DNA of 64,000 nucleotides, from assembly GCA_001931905.2 (NCBI GenBank), contig MSJI02000840.1, positions 18,375 to 82,374 on the forward strand. Reading direction: 5' to 3'. Below the pieces are notes generated by a model. That model saw only the letters and a program-made list of their open reading frames with translations, ran no database searches and had not been told where the DNA came from. The translations under genes were made by a program, and so were the position numbers. Below are positions 43,399-54,764 of this stretch, in pieces (position 1 is the stretch's first letter; each line of letters opens with the position of its first letter). Origin of the DNA: Cladosporium sp. IMV 00045. Lineage: Eukaryota; Ascomycota; Dothideomycetes; Cladosporiales; Cladosporiaceae.

Positions 43399-43961
43399 TC
43401 GAGCGACGTGGAAGGGAGAGGCGGCACGGGTTTGGTTTGGATTTTATGGGAGGCGTTTAGCCTGGATAAGGTATTCGATAGAGAATCTCAAGAAGTCTTG
43501 CCCAGCGTTCAATCTGTGAGTTCTTTATACTTGGAAACAAGCTGATGAGTCGTCTCATGCTATATAGTATCAGGTGCTTTTTATGATTTACGAAGACCCC
43601 ATAGTCTCGACACTGTCTTTCCATTTCTTCAATCTCAATCGAAATTACCTATACAAAAGGGATACCTCAACCCATGCCTGACCGATTGCGCCGCTTTTAC
43701 CTAAGAGGGTATATCCCGAGTTATGCTGTGAATATTAACTGGTTTGTGTAATATGTTTGGGGTTTTGTTTTCTTTCATGAAGAATGCACCGTCCATGCTC
43801 CTCCTCCGAGGTCCTTGAATCCCTGTGCGAGCGCCCACCCTGGACATAGAAGATATACGAGACAGACTATTAGACAAGCGAAAAAGGGAATGAGAAAAAC
43901 AATATAAAGAAAGCCGTGGTGCCTGAGCGATTGTCATGAAAGCCGATATCGGCAAACGGCA
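43399..43961. other. Convergent spacer, no gene seen
   Basis: AT-richer 3' flanks of the secreted-protein gene and the Inp2/vezatin-like gene. Confidence 0.45.
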
Positions 43962-45952
43962 TCATACCGAGGTGATTCTGGTTCCTCCGTTGATGCCTTT
44001 CTTTGGTCGTAGCGTGATGACGTTCTCGAGCTCCTTCAGCATGCTGGTGTTTGCTTCGCGACGTGCCATCAGACTTGTGCGCCTCTCGCGCTCTTGGTTT
44101 ATTTTGGTGATCCTCTCCTCGCGGGTGAGAGAGGAGCGCTTTTTGGGCATTGCAATGGCTTCGAAGACGGCCTCGCCTTCCTCTGAGGGAGTTGTTGCCA
44201 TACTCGAGCGATTCGATGTAATGCCTTCGCTGTCGCCGGACAAGAGCTTGAGGGCATTGGCCGGTGACCCATCTTCGTCTACTGCCGTGAGACCGCCAAG
44301 CGATGAGACAGGTGAACGCAGTGCTGAGGAGTTCGAGGCAAGAGAGAGACGCTTCTCTTGACGTGAAATGTTGGACTGCAAGCTTGCCTTGCCAGCTTCC
44401 CACGCTTGCATCAGAACTTTCAAGTCTGTGCCGATGGAATCGTATTGGGCCATCAAGTTCGGCCCAACATCTGTGAGGTCGTCCGAGGATTCTATCGAGC
44501 GGCTTGTTTCTTCCCTCAATACCTGCATCTTCGCTTGCAGCCCACGAATGCCAGATGACAAAGCCGAGATTTTGCGTACTTGGCTCCGCATATTGTCGCG
44601 AGCGGGACCGGTCGTTGGAGATTTCATCGCAGGAGTACTGGGTACACTCAGAGTTTCCATTTCGGCCATGACGGATTGAAGTTTGTCTGCAGAGCTTGCC
44701 AATGTGTTGCTGAGTGAGATCAAGAGTTCTGTAGCTGTGCGCCAGCGTGTGAAGTCTGGTTTGCTGCCGTCCGCTTCCAGAGACATAAGGGCGGAGACAG
44801 CCACACGGCGGAGTACGCTCGCTCGGTATCCCAGCACGCGGAGTGATTTCAATGATTCCGGGTCGTCTTCAAGAGCCGTCAAAGCATCTGGTCCGGACGC
44901 ATCCTGCGCATCCTGCGGGTTGATGTCGTAAACGTCGAAATACCGGTCCAGATCGTCCTCATCAATCAAGGTGCGGAGTGTTGCGATCCCAGCAATGCAT
45001 GCCGGAATAATTGAACCGTATGCCTTGTGGAGCACTTTGCGCAGTCTGGCGCAACGTCTGGCAGGGCCGCTATCCTCAAGCCTCGAAACAGGGGGTAAAG
45101 GCGTGCTCAACCGGTAGCCCTTCGAGACCAGTTCAACTTCTTGTATAAACTGCAAAGCGCTCGAACTTGAGATCTCGAAGGCTTGCCAATTCGTGGTCAG
45201 ATTATTCGCGCCATCGACAGCTTGCTGGCGGAGGTACTTCAGCCACTGTCTCCTCACGTATGCGTAGCCTATGAGAGCGAGCAAGGCGAAAATTGTCACG
45301 ACCAAAATTATCCGGCCTTTGCTGAAAGATCCCCCTTTGGCCGACCGTGCCCAATGTATTAACCATACTGTTGCGAAGGCAATCGCCGCCGTTCCAAGCG
45401 CACCATACAGGCTGTTCGCATTGTTGAATATTGCCGGCTCGCTTGCCACACCGTCTGCGCTCTGAGTCGATACTGAAGTGGGCGGTGGTAGAGAGCCTTG
45501 GTCGAGGTATTCATTCAGGAGCTGTGAGGCTACGAGTGTGTAGCGGAAGTGCTCCAGGAACTTTTCGTTGTCAGTTCGTCCTAGGCGGGAGTTGACGGCG
45601 GTCGACCAGGCATTGTGGAAGCGTGCTAGGGAGGCTCGTCCTGTGGTTGGCGGTTCGACACGGATGGGTGGGAGGATCTTCCGGCGCAAGCGTGAGGATG
45701 GCGCGGGTAATGTGTTCGAAGGAGCGAAAGATACAGGCTCACCGGCGTCGCGTGCGCGCAGGGACGGGCTCTGTTCGAGGTCGCTTTCGGAGTTTGGGTC
45801 GTAGGAGCCCTCGCCTGGGTGGGGGCGTCAGTACGCTACATGGTTGCGAAGAGCAAACATATGGCTCTTACGATACAGGAAAGCAGAGGGTAGGCAAACA
45901 AACCTTCGAGGTAGGCAGCTAAAGGAGTGCCTTGGGCGTAGATGGGCTCCAT
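43962..45952 (-). CDS. Vezatin/Inp2-like myosin-binding membrane protein
   Basis: Exons 45952-45904 and 45814-43962 give 633 aa. Two adjacent membrane helices (YGALGTAAIAFATVWLIHWA and IILVVTIFALLALIGYAYV) are followed by a long helical cytosolic region (SALQFIQEVELVSKGYRLST, RCARLRKVLHKAYGSIIPAC) and a coiled C-terminus with Ser-rich patches. This is the layout of the vezatin/myosin-binding family, whose yeast member Inp2 ties peroxisomes to myosin V for inheritance. The tiny first exon (MEPIYAQGTPLAAYLEG) is joined across an 89-nt intron. The family assignment is from pattern memory and is moderately secure; the peroxisome role is inference. Confidence 0.7.
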
Positions 45953-46876
45953 TCCATGGCTTTATCGCAGTGTTTCTTTTAAGGAATGCGCGCAATGAGG
46001 GGTATCGGGCGATGCTGTAAGTGCTGATGTAAGGCTGGCGGAAAGTATGAGCAGGGGATGCGTTTAAGGAAAGTGGATGTACGCTTTGTTGTGTTTGTTT
46101 TGATTGTCACGCGTGATGTAGGGTGAACGACATGACTGGAGATTGCGTCGCACCACATGTCCTGAACGTGGAGAGAGACTGGGATGCCGTGACCGTTGAC
46201 AAGCGAACGCCTGCAGCCCCTGGCTCAGCCCGTGCAGAAGTGGAGGTGGGCCGTCATTTGGTCTGATTGACGTTCTAGAGGTTTTGTTTACGGTCTCGTC
46301 CAAAAATATATGCTTGTCCTTGTATATTTTCTTTTCGTTGCAGCCTTGTCGCGGCATGATAATGCCAGAAACAGTAAAGTGGAACATCGAGTTCTTCATC
46401 TGGACGCAGCACATATCGACACATTTTTCATTATGAGCAACACAAAGGCCTATCATCATTCCAGCCCAACGGCGTCATCCGATGCCCGCTGAACTCGGTG
46501 TCTCAAGGCGTACAATGATCTGGTCACTTTTCCATCAAGACGTCTGCCAACATCTGCATGTACGACGTAGATGGCGTATAGATCTCAAGCACTTGGGATC
46601 GCTATTTGAGAGCAAACTCGGAAAGAACACAAATGTTCTGCACAGCCCCGAGCGCACGGAGATTGGCACCAGAGGTAGATCTACCGCCGGCATAGGGCTC
46701 TGTGCTATCCCCGTCGCAAGGCTGGCCATGCTGCGAGATTCGAGGCTCTGGTGCTGGACATGTCATTTGTCTGTTGAAGAGGTGGTCGTTGACAGTCGAT
46801 TGCTTACAATGCAGCACTGTATTAGTAAATCTTCAAACAAAGCGCCAGGCCTTGCAGGTAGATCAGGTGTATGTAA
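45953..46876. other. Intergenic, no gene seen
   Basis: Upstream region of the Inp2-like gene. Frames at 46064-46907 overlap on both strands and show no motif. Confidence 0.4.
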
Positions 46877-47149
46877 TCAATTCAAATTCACTTCGTCTGT
46901 GCCTTGAAGCATTTTGCTAGTAGTGCTGTATGTACCTAGGGTCTGCGGAACAGCGCGGCTGACAAAGCTCACCACACTCTTGTAGGCGAGGTACCCTATC
47001 ATCTCGCCTCTCGGCTCAAACATCTGGCCGGCCGTCAGCGAAGGAAACGGCAGCAGGTACCGGCCGTTTCTTATGAAGGATTCCGGCCAGATCTGGGTTG
47101 GCTTTCCAAGTCCAAGCCAGATCTTTTCGCCGTCTTGCTCGGACGTCAC
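46877..47149 (-). CDS. Hypothetical 90-aa protein
   Basis: A 90-codon frame with balanced, protein-like composition (KIWLGLGKPTQIWPESFIRN, GEMIGYLAYKSVVSFVSRAV). No domain, signal peptide or clear splice partner. It could be a small conserved gene, a decayed fragment or chance. A possible donor (gtacat, near 46935) would shorten the C-terminus. Confidence 0.25.
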   Translation of the reverse strand: MTSEQDGEKIWLGLGKPTQIWPESFIRNGRYLLPFPSLTAGQMFEPRGEMIGYLAYKSVVSFVSRAVPQTLGTYSTTSKMLQGTDEVNLN

Positions 47150-47994
47150 TTCTTTTCATTTTCTTCTACTCGGCTGCGTTTCTAATGATATCACGTCTCG
47201 AGCAGAATTTATAGCAAAATATGAGTGAAGTCAAGATATCGATGATTAATCACTCCGGCTCGGATGCTCATGTACATGTAGTCTCGACGTCGAGCGCTTC
47301 GTAATCATTTCAGCTAAGTCACTTTTACAATAGGCTCCAACCTCACTTCACCCACAACAGCCTTGCGCGACTGCTAGGTTTCATCATGTCATCCGTCTAA
47401 GCCACTATGACAGCCCTACTGCTTATATTGACAATTATCTACAAGTAGTCGGCAGCTTTCGAGTGTAGATCTTCCCCTAAAACAGACGAGGCCTTTAGTT
47501 CCGTCGATAAGATGTTTCTATCTAAAATGGCCCAAGTGCCGCTCCCTTCGCTCTCCCCGAAGACACAAGCGTTGCCACATCGATCTAATGATGTCGGCAT
47601 GATCAGACATGGCGCTGGAATCGATACTTCGACTGCAGTACCTGGCATCCTTCAAAATCGTCGCGGCTCTGAGCTTCGCCACGATTCGTCCTTTGCCGAT
47701 TCCTCTCGTCCGATCCGCAGGTCGTTATATCAAGAGCATCTCCGAATCTTGCATGAGAGCCAAGGACATCTGTCTGTCAGACCGAGAGAAAACACGCGAG
47801 CTGCGTGATAATACCACTAGCCCAAGCGCGACACCGACCAGAATTGCGATATCGACAACCGCGAATGCGAATCGGCAGCCTGGTTGTGTTCGAGATTATA
47901 TAAACCGCGAACTTTGAGCTTCGATATTGCCGTGAAACATGTTATTCATTTACAACCAGCATCAAACATCGACTGTTCCGATATCCAAGGCAAC
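47150..47994. other. Intergenic, no gene seen
   Basis: Promoter side of the TPR-like gene. A 102-codon plus frame at 47609-47917 lacks features and overlaps others. Confidence 0.4.
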
Positions 47995-48842
47995 ATGAGT
48001 GAAGAGCAACGCATCAATGCCTGCAAAACGGCCATCAACCAAATCTACACCATGCTGCGGTCCTCGCCCCAGCAATGGCGCAACTTCCTGGGCCTCGCAA
48101 GAACCACGATAGCACACCTCGAGAGCACCACGTTCATGCAGCAACCGGCCAAGACAGGCGAGCAGGCATGGATGCTGGCAGCATTACAAATGCTCGCATG
48201 CAAAGACGTCGACGGCGGTGTTGTCACGGACATTGCGGCGTGGTGCTCGCGTCAGTGGCTCGCCATTGTTCAGCGCGAGCCGCAGAACCTCGCTGCCCTG
48301 AGAGGCCTTGGTCAGATGTGGCTATCCCGAGCACAGCCCTCGTTGGCGCGGATTCACTCCACTCAAGGCTCTTCTTCGTCGCAACGCTCAGCCAGGACGT
48401 CTTCAGGCGTCAGGGAGTCAGCGGCAGAGGCTGAGCGGCGTGTAGGTACTGCAGATTACGTCGAAGCGAGAGGGTTTCTGCAGCCCGCCACGGAGTACTT
48501 CGAACGAGCTGTCGCTGCGGCTCTGACGCAGGACGCACTGTCGGGCGAGTTGGTTGCCAAGGTAAGGAGGCTCATCGTCTTCGAAAAGAGACATAAGGCT
48601 AATCATGTTCGCGTAGGCGGCGGAAGCGTATATGTCCCTGGGCAATGTCTCCAGTCCGCGCGCCAACGAGAAACATTTCCAGCGGGCCTTACAGTTGTTG
48701 CAGAGAGCGTCTCAAGTCGAAGGGTACAATTTGCCGGGCCATCTGCAGAGGTGAGTGTATCCGTCATTAAGCTTTTGTTCTCATGGCCCATGGCTAACAA
48801 TGCGATAGATACTTGGAAGAGTTTGGAAGGCTTTACCAATGA
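47995..48842 (+). CDS. TPR-like helical protein, unknown function
   Basis: Three exons, 47995-48561, 48617-48750 and 48809-48842, splice to 244 aa. The sequence is almost entirely alpha-helical, with helix-turn-helix pairs of TPR type: LRSSPQQWRNFLGLARTTIA, EQAWMLAALQMLACKDVDGG, AWCSRQWLAIVQREPQNLAA and YFERAVAAALTQDALSGEL. The spliced second exon adds AAEAYMSLGNVSSPRANEKH and LQRASQVEGYNLPGHLQRYL, a good continuation that validates the introns. A Ser/Arg-rich loop (SSSSQRSARTSS) interrupts the middle. Likely a fungal scaffold protein; no named family can be assigned with confidence. Confidence 0.7.
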
Positions 48843-49476
48843 GCATCCCCTGGCTACTGAGGTAGCAGTATTTTCGAGAGCATAAGATGCATCATGGACA
48901 TACCCATTATATAGAGAGCATTCCAGACATTCGTTCAAACAGCAGCATAACGGAAGTCTTGTTTCCCGAACTTCTCATATGCAAGATTCGGATTTTAGAC
49001 GTTCATGTTTCTTTCGTGCGTGTTGCAGTACTGGTGTAGTTCACCTTGACTCTGGAGCAACGGTGGAAAGTGAAGTCGGCCCGTGCGCGCTAAGCCTAAT
49101 TAGGTCATATCAGCGCTCTGGGCTTCGTGCCACGACTCTCCTTCGAATGATGGCAGCATCGTCTTGACCTCAACACAGCACTCGATTTTAATTTACCGCC
49201 GACGCCATACTCATCTCACGCCTCACGCCGTCATAAATATTTTATACGTCTGCCTGTAGCTGTAAGACGTATCTCCGGCCTATCTGTTTTCCGGCAACCC
49301 GAGCACCGCGAACGCCTCGGAGGTAACGGCTTCGTTTCAGCCGCTGACTTTACTTCACTTCACCTGGTTGGAGATCCTGGAACGTCCACATCTGACGTGA
49401 CTGGCGTGGTGTCTACGGCCTGCTGACCTAACATCGCCACCGCGCTCTCTACTACTGGAAATTGCATATCGTCGTC
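48843..49476. other. Intergenic, no gene seen
   Basis: AT-rich patches near 49190-49250 (aaatattttata). Promoter of the EMC6 gene. No coding sequence recognised. Confidence 0.45.
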
Positions 49477-49903
49477 ATGCTCGATGAACGCCAACTTGCC
49501 CTCAAGCCCATCGTGGGCGAGAGTGTAGGCCACAACGCTCGCGTAAGCATTCTCCTTACCCTCGCGGGCATGCCCTTTCACAGCCTCCTATCGCACAAGC
49601 GCTACATCATATGTCAGTCACTAAGGCACAAGATCTCAGACCGTCTCCAACATCCGATCCCTGACAGCATCGCTCTTCGGTGTCGCCGCCGGAACACTGG
49701 GCCTGGAATCCCTACCCGGCTTCTTCTTCTACTTCGTGGGCACGGCTATCGTCTCTCTACTCATGTTCTCTCTCAAAGCGAAGGGTGACGCCAGCGCTTA
49801 CTTTTTCCGGCCCTTGGGAGATTTCTGGATCGGCGATCTGTTCGGCGGCTTAATGAGTTTCGTGCTCACTTGGACGGTGTTCTACGGCCTCTGCAAGGCT
49901 TGA
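49477..49903 (+). CDS. emc6: ER membrane protein complex subunit 6 (EMC6)
   Basis: Small subunit of the ER membrane protein complex, the insertase for tail-anchored and multipass membrane proteins. Exons 49477-49542 and 49640-49903 give 109 aa, the normal size. Exon 1 carries the conserved start (LALKPIVGESVGHNAR). Exon 2 carries TVSNIRSLTASLFGVAAGTL, then GFFFYFVGTAIVSLLMFSL, and the C-terminal helix LMSFVLTWTVFYGLCKA, three helices in all. No other ATG gives the conserved N-terminus in frame. The 97-nt intron hides the gene from simple ORF calling. Confidence 0.92.
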
Positions 49904-50686
49904 TGCCAAACCCTTGGTATGCAGAGAATGCGGTTGTTGCGAAGGAATGCGATGAGGTCAGCCTTGGGTTCATGCGAGGTTCGGGGTGGCGATGTACCAG
50001 TGTTCGTCACTGGTACGTGTGCTCGTCATGAGTATGTTGTGTCGGCCACTCCGAACTACGCGAGGCAGCGAGAGACTGAGACTTGGAAACTGCTACAGCG
50101 CTGCTGGCGGATGAGCCCTGTGGCTTCCAAGCACGGATCTTGCCAGTTAGAGTCGAGAGTCCAAGCCCATTCAGCAGTGAGCAGGCTTAATATTGGTCGC
50201 CGCTGAGACCGATCTCTGCTATGGCGCTTGCTACTCCCGACCGGGCTTGTCTGATCATCCGTGGCAGAAAGGTGTGCTGGGCCAGCCCAAAATATTCTTC
50301 ATGAGAGCTAGAGACGATTGTATATACCACAGATTTTTCTTTTTCTCGTTCAAAACCGTCTGTATTGGCTTGCCCCTGCAAACATGAAGTTTTGTCTTAT
50401 ATTCTTATCTTATGAAGATGTACAATTAGGATCGTACATACGTGAGTGCCTACGGCAATATCAATGCATCAAAGTCATCTGAGTTATTGCATAAAATAGG
50501 TATTTGGTAGACACTCAACTCTCCTTCACATGGCCTGGCTGCACAGCTGGATAGAAGTGGGGCAAGCTGCAGCGGGCTGTCCCTAGCCCGACCCCAGATT
50601 TGACCTCTCGCTCGAGAAAAAGTTCAAGACTCTCCAGAGGCAAAGCCGACGGACGAGCAAGCTCTACCAACCCACACCACAAAAGG
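49904..50686. other. Intergenic, no gene seen
   Basis: 3' region of EMC6 and promoter of nop14. A run of 29 extra in-frame codons (50600-50686) precedes the chosen nop14 start and probably belongs to the 5' UTR. Confidence 0.45.
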
Positions 50687-53269
50687 ATGCCTGCCTCGCA
50701 ACTGAAGCGCCTGAAGACGTCGCTGCGTGAGCAGGGCGTCACTGGCCCGCAGAAGTCTAAAAAGCAGAAGAAGGACCAGAAGGGTCGGTCTGGCCAAGAG
50801 CGCGTCGAGCGCAATGCCGCCCTCCAGCAAATCCGCGATTCCTTCAACCCGTTTGAGATGCGCCAGGCCTCTCGCCCAGCCAAGTTCCCGAGCGCCAGCA
50901 ACAAGAGCGCAAACTATGGAAAGTCCGGTAACCGCTACAAGGACATTCTGCACAGGCCTGGCGTTACCAAGAGCGCCGGCGAGGAAATGCGCAGGTCAAC
51001 TCTGCTACCGGAGATGCAGCGGCGAAACAAGACTGGCGGTCTGGTGGATCGCAGAATTGGAGAGGGCGATGTCGGCATGACTCCGGAAGAGCGTGCGACT
51101 GAACGCTTTGCCATGGAGAAGCAGCGCAAGAAGGGAGGCTCGATGTTCGATCTCGAGAACAGCGACGACGAGGGCGGATTTGGTCTCACGCACGGAGGAC
51201 GCAGCATCCAGGATCTGGCGGGCGACGACTTCAAGGATGATGTATCAGGAGGCTCGGATGACGAGTCCGACGGAGAGCTTGTCCGCAAGAAGCGTCGGCG
51301 ATCAGATGTTGAGGATGAGGATGATGAACAACCCGTGCCCGAGGAGCCGAAGGATGAGCCTGAGCGCAAGAAGACTAAGAAAGAGGTCATGGAAGAAGTC
51401 ATTGCCAAGTCTAAGATGCACAAGTACGAGAGGCAGAAGGCGCAGGAGGAAGACGATGAGCTTCGCGAAAAGATGGACTCGGGAATGACAGAGATGCTGG
51501 CTCTTCTCAAAGGGTACAAACCGCCTCCGAAAGCACAGGAAGTAGAACAACCCGCGGCCCAAGGAGCTGCCGCAGGCATCAACCCCGACCGTCAAAGGCT
51601 GATCGATGGACTCGACCGCGCTGCAGCCGACAAAGAGTACGATATCCGCATGCGTCAATACGCCCAGGACACCCGAGCCAAGCCCTCCGATCGCACCAAG
51701 ACAGAAGAAGAGAAGGCTGCTGCCGAGGCAGAGCGACTTCGCAAACTTGAAGAGAAGCGTGCCAAGCGCATGAATGGTGAGGCTGTCTCGGACGATGAGG
51801 CAGAGGAGGGTGGTGCTGGTCCGGCTCAAGATAACGTGGATGGCGATGAAGACATTCACGACGACATGGCCGATTTCGGTTTCACCTCTTCGACCGCGCA
51901 ACAGCAACCGGCAAAGGAAAAGGCAGTACAACCGGACGAGGACGACTTCGCACTGGACGATGATCTGATCGCGAGCGGCTCCGATGTTGACAGCGATGCC
52001 GAAAGCGACGTGTCCGTGGACGAAGACCTTGTCGAGCTTGGGTCCGACGCCGAGTCTGATGCGCAAGAGCCTGAGGCTGACGAAGAAGATGAGTTCGTCG
52101 AGGATGCCATCAGTGGCGGAAGTGAAGACGAGGACGCTGGGAAAAGCGGAGCAAATGCGACAGACTTGGGCGTGCGATACACATACCCTTGCCCTCGGTC
52201 ACACGAAGAGTTGCTTGACGTCGTCAAAGACATCCCTGTGGAAGAACTGCCCACAACCGTGCAGAGGATTCGCAAGTTACACCATCCATCGCTTTCGGCC
52301 TCCAACAAGGACTCAATGGCAGACTTCTCGACATCACTTGTTGATCACATCGCCTACATGGCAAACAACGATCAGTCGCTTGCTGTCATCGAGCAGCTGA
52401 TTAGGCATCTCCACTCACTTTCGAGGACATATCCCTCGGAGATCGCGACGGCCTTCAGGACACACCTCCAAGCTTTCCACGAGCGAGGGCAGCCCACAGC
52501 TGGTGACATGGTTATTCTGACCGCCATTGGCTCGATCTACCCTCCTAGTGACCATTTCCACCAAGTCGTCACTCCTGCTATCACACTGATCGCTCGCTGG
52601 TTGGGAATCACCAACCCCACAACCGCTACGCACCACACCCAGGGAGCATACCTTGTGCATCTTGCTCTCAGCTATCAGAAGCTCAGCAAACGCTACTTGC
52701 CTGAAGCAGTCCGTTTCACCGTGCGGGCACTCAGCGCGAAACCTGCACCAGACACTGCTCAGAAGAAGGCTCATCTGGCCAATCTTACCTCCATGGCAAA
52801 CCTTTGGAAAGAGAAGTCAGCCTTTATCGAAATCTTCCAGCCTCTCCTGCCCATCCTCTCCAGCTCGGGCGCTACGAAGAAGGACCTCCAACACTTCAAG
52901 ATCCTACTCAACCAATCTCGCCTCCACCGCCGCCCCCTCACCCTGCACAACCACAAGCCACTATCCATCCGCCTCAGCATTCCAAAGTTCGAAGAGACCT
53001 TCGACCCGACCAAGCACTACGACCCGGACAAGGAACGCTCAGACGCCGCCAAGCTGCAGAAAGAGTACAAGCGCGAGCGCAAGGGCGCGGTTCGCGAGTT
53101 GCGCAAGGACGCCAACTTCATCGCGCGCGAACAGCTGCGCGAGAAGAGGGAGAGAGACGCCGCCTACGAGAAGAAGTACAAGAGGCTCGTTGCGGAGATT
53201 CAGGGCGAGGAGGGCAGAGAGGCAAAGGAGTATCAGAGGGAGAAGATGAAGAGGAAGGGTCAGCGTTGA
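50687..53269 (+). CDS. nop14: Nop14, nucleolar 40S ribosome biogenesis factor
   Basis: Nucleolar protein of the small-subunit processome needed for 18S rRNA maturation. A single 860-codon exon. The basic N-terminus (MPASQLKRLKTSLREQGVTG) leads to NPFEMRQASRPAKF and a conserved RYKDILHRPGVTKSAGEEMR block. Several acidic tracts (EDEDDEQPVPEEPKDEPERK and SDVDSDAESDVSVDEDLVEL) separate Lys-rich nuclear-localisation-like segments. The conserved helical domain (TYPCPRSHEELLDVVKDIPV, IASLY-like AIGSIYPPSDHFHQVVTPA) is followed by the Arg/Lys-rich end REQLREKRERDAAYEKKYKR. The start at 50687 was chosen because similarity to the family begins there. Long antisense frames over the acidic tracts are compositional shadows. 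Confidence 0.95.
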   Translation: MPASQLKRLKTSLREQGVTGPQKSKKQKKDQKGRSGQERVERNAALQQIRDSFNPFEMRQASRPAKFPSASNKSANYGKSGNRYKDILHRPGVTKSAGEEMRRSTLLPEMQRRNKTGGLVDRRIGEGDVGMTPEERATERFAMEKQRKKGGSMFDLENSDDEGGFGLTHGGRSIQDLAGDDFKDDVSGGSDDESDGELVRKKRRRSDVEDEDDEQPVPEEPKDEPERKKTKKEVMEEVIAKSKMHKYERQKAQEEDDELREKMDSGMTEMLALLKGYKPPPKAQEVEQPAAQGAAAGINPDRQRLIDGLDRAAADKEYDIRMRQYAQDTRAKPSDRTKTEEEKAAAEAERLRKLEEKRAKRMNGEAVSDDEAEEGGAGPAQDNVDGDEDIHDDMADFGFTSSTAQQQPAKEKAVQPDEDDFALDDDLIASGSDVDSDAESDVSVDEDLVELGSDAESDAQEPEADEEDEFVEDAISGGSEDEDAGKSGANATDLGVRYTYPCPRSHEELLDVVKDIPVEELPTTVQRIRKLHHPSLSASNKDSMADFSTSLVDHIAYMANNDQSLAVIEQLIRHLHSLSRTYPSEIATAFRTHLQAFHERGQPTAGDMVILTAIGSIYPPSDHFHQVVTPAITLIARWLGITNPTTATHHTQGAYLVHLALSYQKLSKRYLPEAVRFTVRALSAKPAPDTAQKKAHLANLTSMANLWKEKSAFIEIFQPLLPILSSSGATKKDLQHFKILLNQSRLHRRPLTLHNHKPLSIRLSIPKFEETFDPTKHYDPDKERSDAAKLQKEYKRERKGAVRELRKDANFIAREQLREKRERDAAYEKKYKRLVAEIQGEEGREAKEYQREKMKRKGQR

Positions 53270-53630
53270 TTGTAAGAGCGCTGATCATAGATGACTGTTT
53301 GTGTCTGTACAGAAAATGGGAAAAGGCATGTAAAAGAATGTATCTCAGTCTCCACGGCATGTGGTAGACTATTTTTCGGTAACTTCATCCCCTTTGATCA
53401 GATGTTCTGTTGACTTTTCTTCATGATGTTATTCACAGAACACTCCGAGTCCAGTCGCTAGAAAACATCAAATGTAGCGCAGTAGAGCGGCAATGATATC
53501 GCGCGAATCAACGAGAAGATTGATGCACAACTAGACGACTCAAGGACAGCAGACAAAAATTTCGTGTCATTAATAGCTAATCATAAATGGTATCCTAGAA
53601 TAAACACGGCAGGTTCGGGTTAGGATCAAA
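53270..53630. other. Convergent spacer, no gene seen
   Basis: 3' flanks of nop14 and the SDR gene. AT-rich, no coding sequence. Confidence 0.5.
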
Positions 53631-54764
53631 TTACATGCCAGCGGCGAGGGTGTAACCACCATCAACGGCAAAGTTCTGGCCATTGAAGTACTGGTTCGAA
53701 ACGGCAAACAAAACAGCGTTGGCCATGTCGCGGTCATTTCCAGGACGCTGGGCCGGCACCTTGCCCTCGAACTTGTCCTTGGGGATGGCGGACTTCTGGT
53801 TGGCGCCAGACTCGCTGGTGGTCATCTCGGACGGGAAGACGCCGGGTGCGAGAGAGTTGACGCGGATCTTGAGCCCGTTCTCCTGGATCTCGTTGGCCAG
53901 CATGCGGTTGAGGTGGATGGCGGCGGCCTTGCTGGCGTTGTAGTTGGGGTGGTGCTGCGAGGTCTTGACCATGCCGGAGATGGAGGTGATGTTCAGCACG
54001 GCGGAGGACCAGCCGGGAGTCTGCTGGGAGGCGGCGTCGAGGAGGGGCAGGAAGGCGGCGGTCATGAAGAAGATCTGCGAGACGTTGGTGCGGAAGATGT
54101 TATCCCAGTCCTGGAAGGTGGCGCTCTCGTTCTCGAAGAGCTCTTTCTTCAAGGCCTCAGCCGAGCCGGCGTCAGTGTTGGTCGAGCCCGTGGAGATGCC
54201 GGCGTTGTTGACGAGGATGTCGAGGTGCTTTTCTTGCTTCGAGAAGGCTGAGTAGAGTTCCTTGATGGAGTCCTTATTGCTGATGTCGGCGGTGAGGGGA
54301 ATGATTGAGCCGGCGGCGTTCTTGCCATAGGTCTCAGCAACTCGCTCCAGCTTCTCTTCGGTACGGCCAGTGATATAGACCTTAGCACCGTTCACTGCAA
54401 GAGCCTGAACAGCCATGAGGCCAATGCCGGAGCCACCGCCGGTGACGAGAGCTACCTTGTCCTTGACATTGTAGAGGTTTTCCAGCTTGAACTGGTCGTT
54501 GTTGTGGTCCTGAGGGTTGTTACTAGACATGTTTGCGTAGTGTCTGGTAGTTGGGATAATTTGTTGTTTGATGTGGTTGAGACGATCGATAGAGGGGTTG
54601 TTGCTGCTCTTCTGTCCTGGAGAGAGCATACTGCGAGAAGAGCCATTTATAGCTGCTGTACAAAGGGTTCGAGCATTCTTTGATGAGGTCACGATTACTG
54701 GAGATCGATGCGAGCTCGCTACGCGGGCCGGTCTAACAATTGTGTGGAAACGGGATGCGTGCAT
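53631..54764 (-). CDS. Classical short-chain dehydrogenase/reductase, possible mitochondrial leader
   Basis: An NAD(P)-dependent SDR. The core from the ATG at 54530 (299 aa) contains VALVTGGGSGIGLMAVQALA, DILVNNAGIST (NNAG), ITSISGMVKTSQHHPNYNAS with the catalytic Ser and the YxxxK Tyr-Lys pair, and the C-terminal FNGQNFAVDGGYTLAAG. The frame continues upstream to an ATG at 54764. The extra 78 residues are rich in Arg, Ser and Ala with a single acidic residue and end TTRHYAN, the look of a mitochondrial presequence. I give the longer form; either start, or both, may be used. The substrate is unknown. The family includes fungal 'rhamnolipids biosynthesis 3-oxoacyl reductase'-like proteins. Confidence 0.85.
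   Translation of the reverse strand: MHASRFHTIVRPARVASSHRSPVIVTSSKNARTLCTAAINGSSRSMLSPGQKSSNNPSIDRLNHIKQQIIPTTRHYANMSSNNPQDHNNDQFKLENLYNVKDKVALVTGGGSGIGLMAVQALAVNGAKVYITGRTEEKLERVAETYGKNAAGSIIPLTADISNKDSIKELYSAFSKQEKHLDILVNNAGISTGSTNTDAGSAEALKKELFENESATFQDWDNIFRTNVSQIFFMTAAFLPLLDAASQQTPGWSSAVLNITSISGMVKTSQHHPNYNASKAAAIHLNRMLANEIQENGLKIRVNSLAPGVFPSEMTTSESGANQKSAIPKDKFEGKVPAQRPGNDRDMANAVLFAVSNQYFNGQNFAVDGGYTLAAGM

Noticed and set aside
51302..52066. 254-codon minus-strand frame rich in Leu/Phe
   Set aside because: Antisense of the acidic tracts of Nop14 (GAG/GAC read backwards as CTC/GTC), not a membrane protein.
53913..54251. Gly/Val-rich plus frame
   Set aside because: Antisense shadow of the SDR core.
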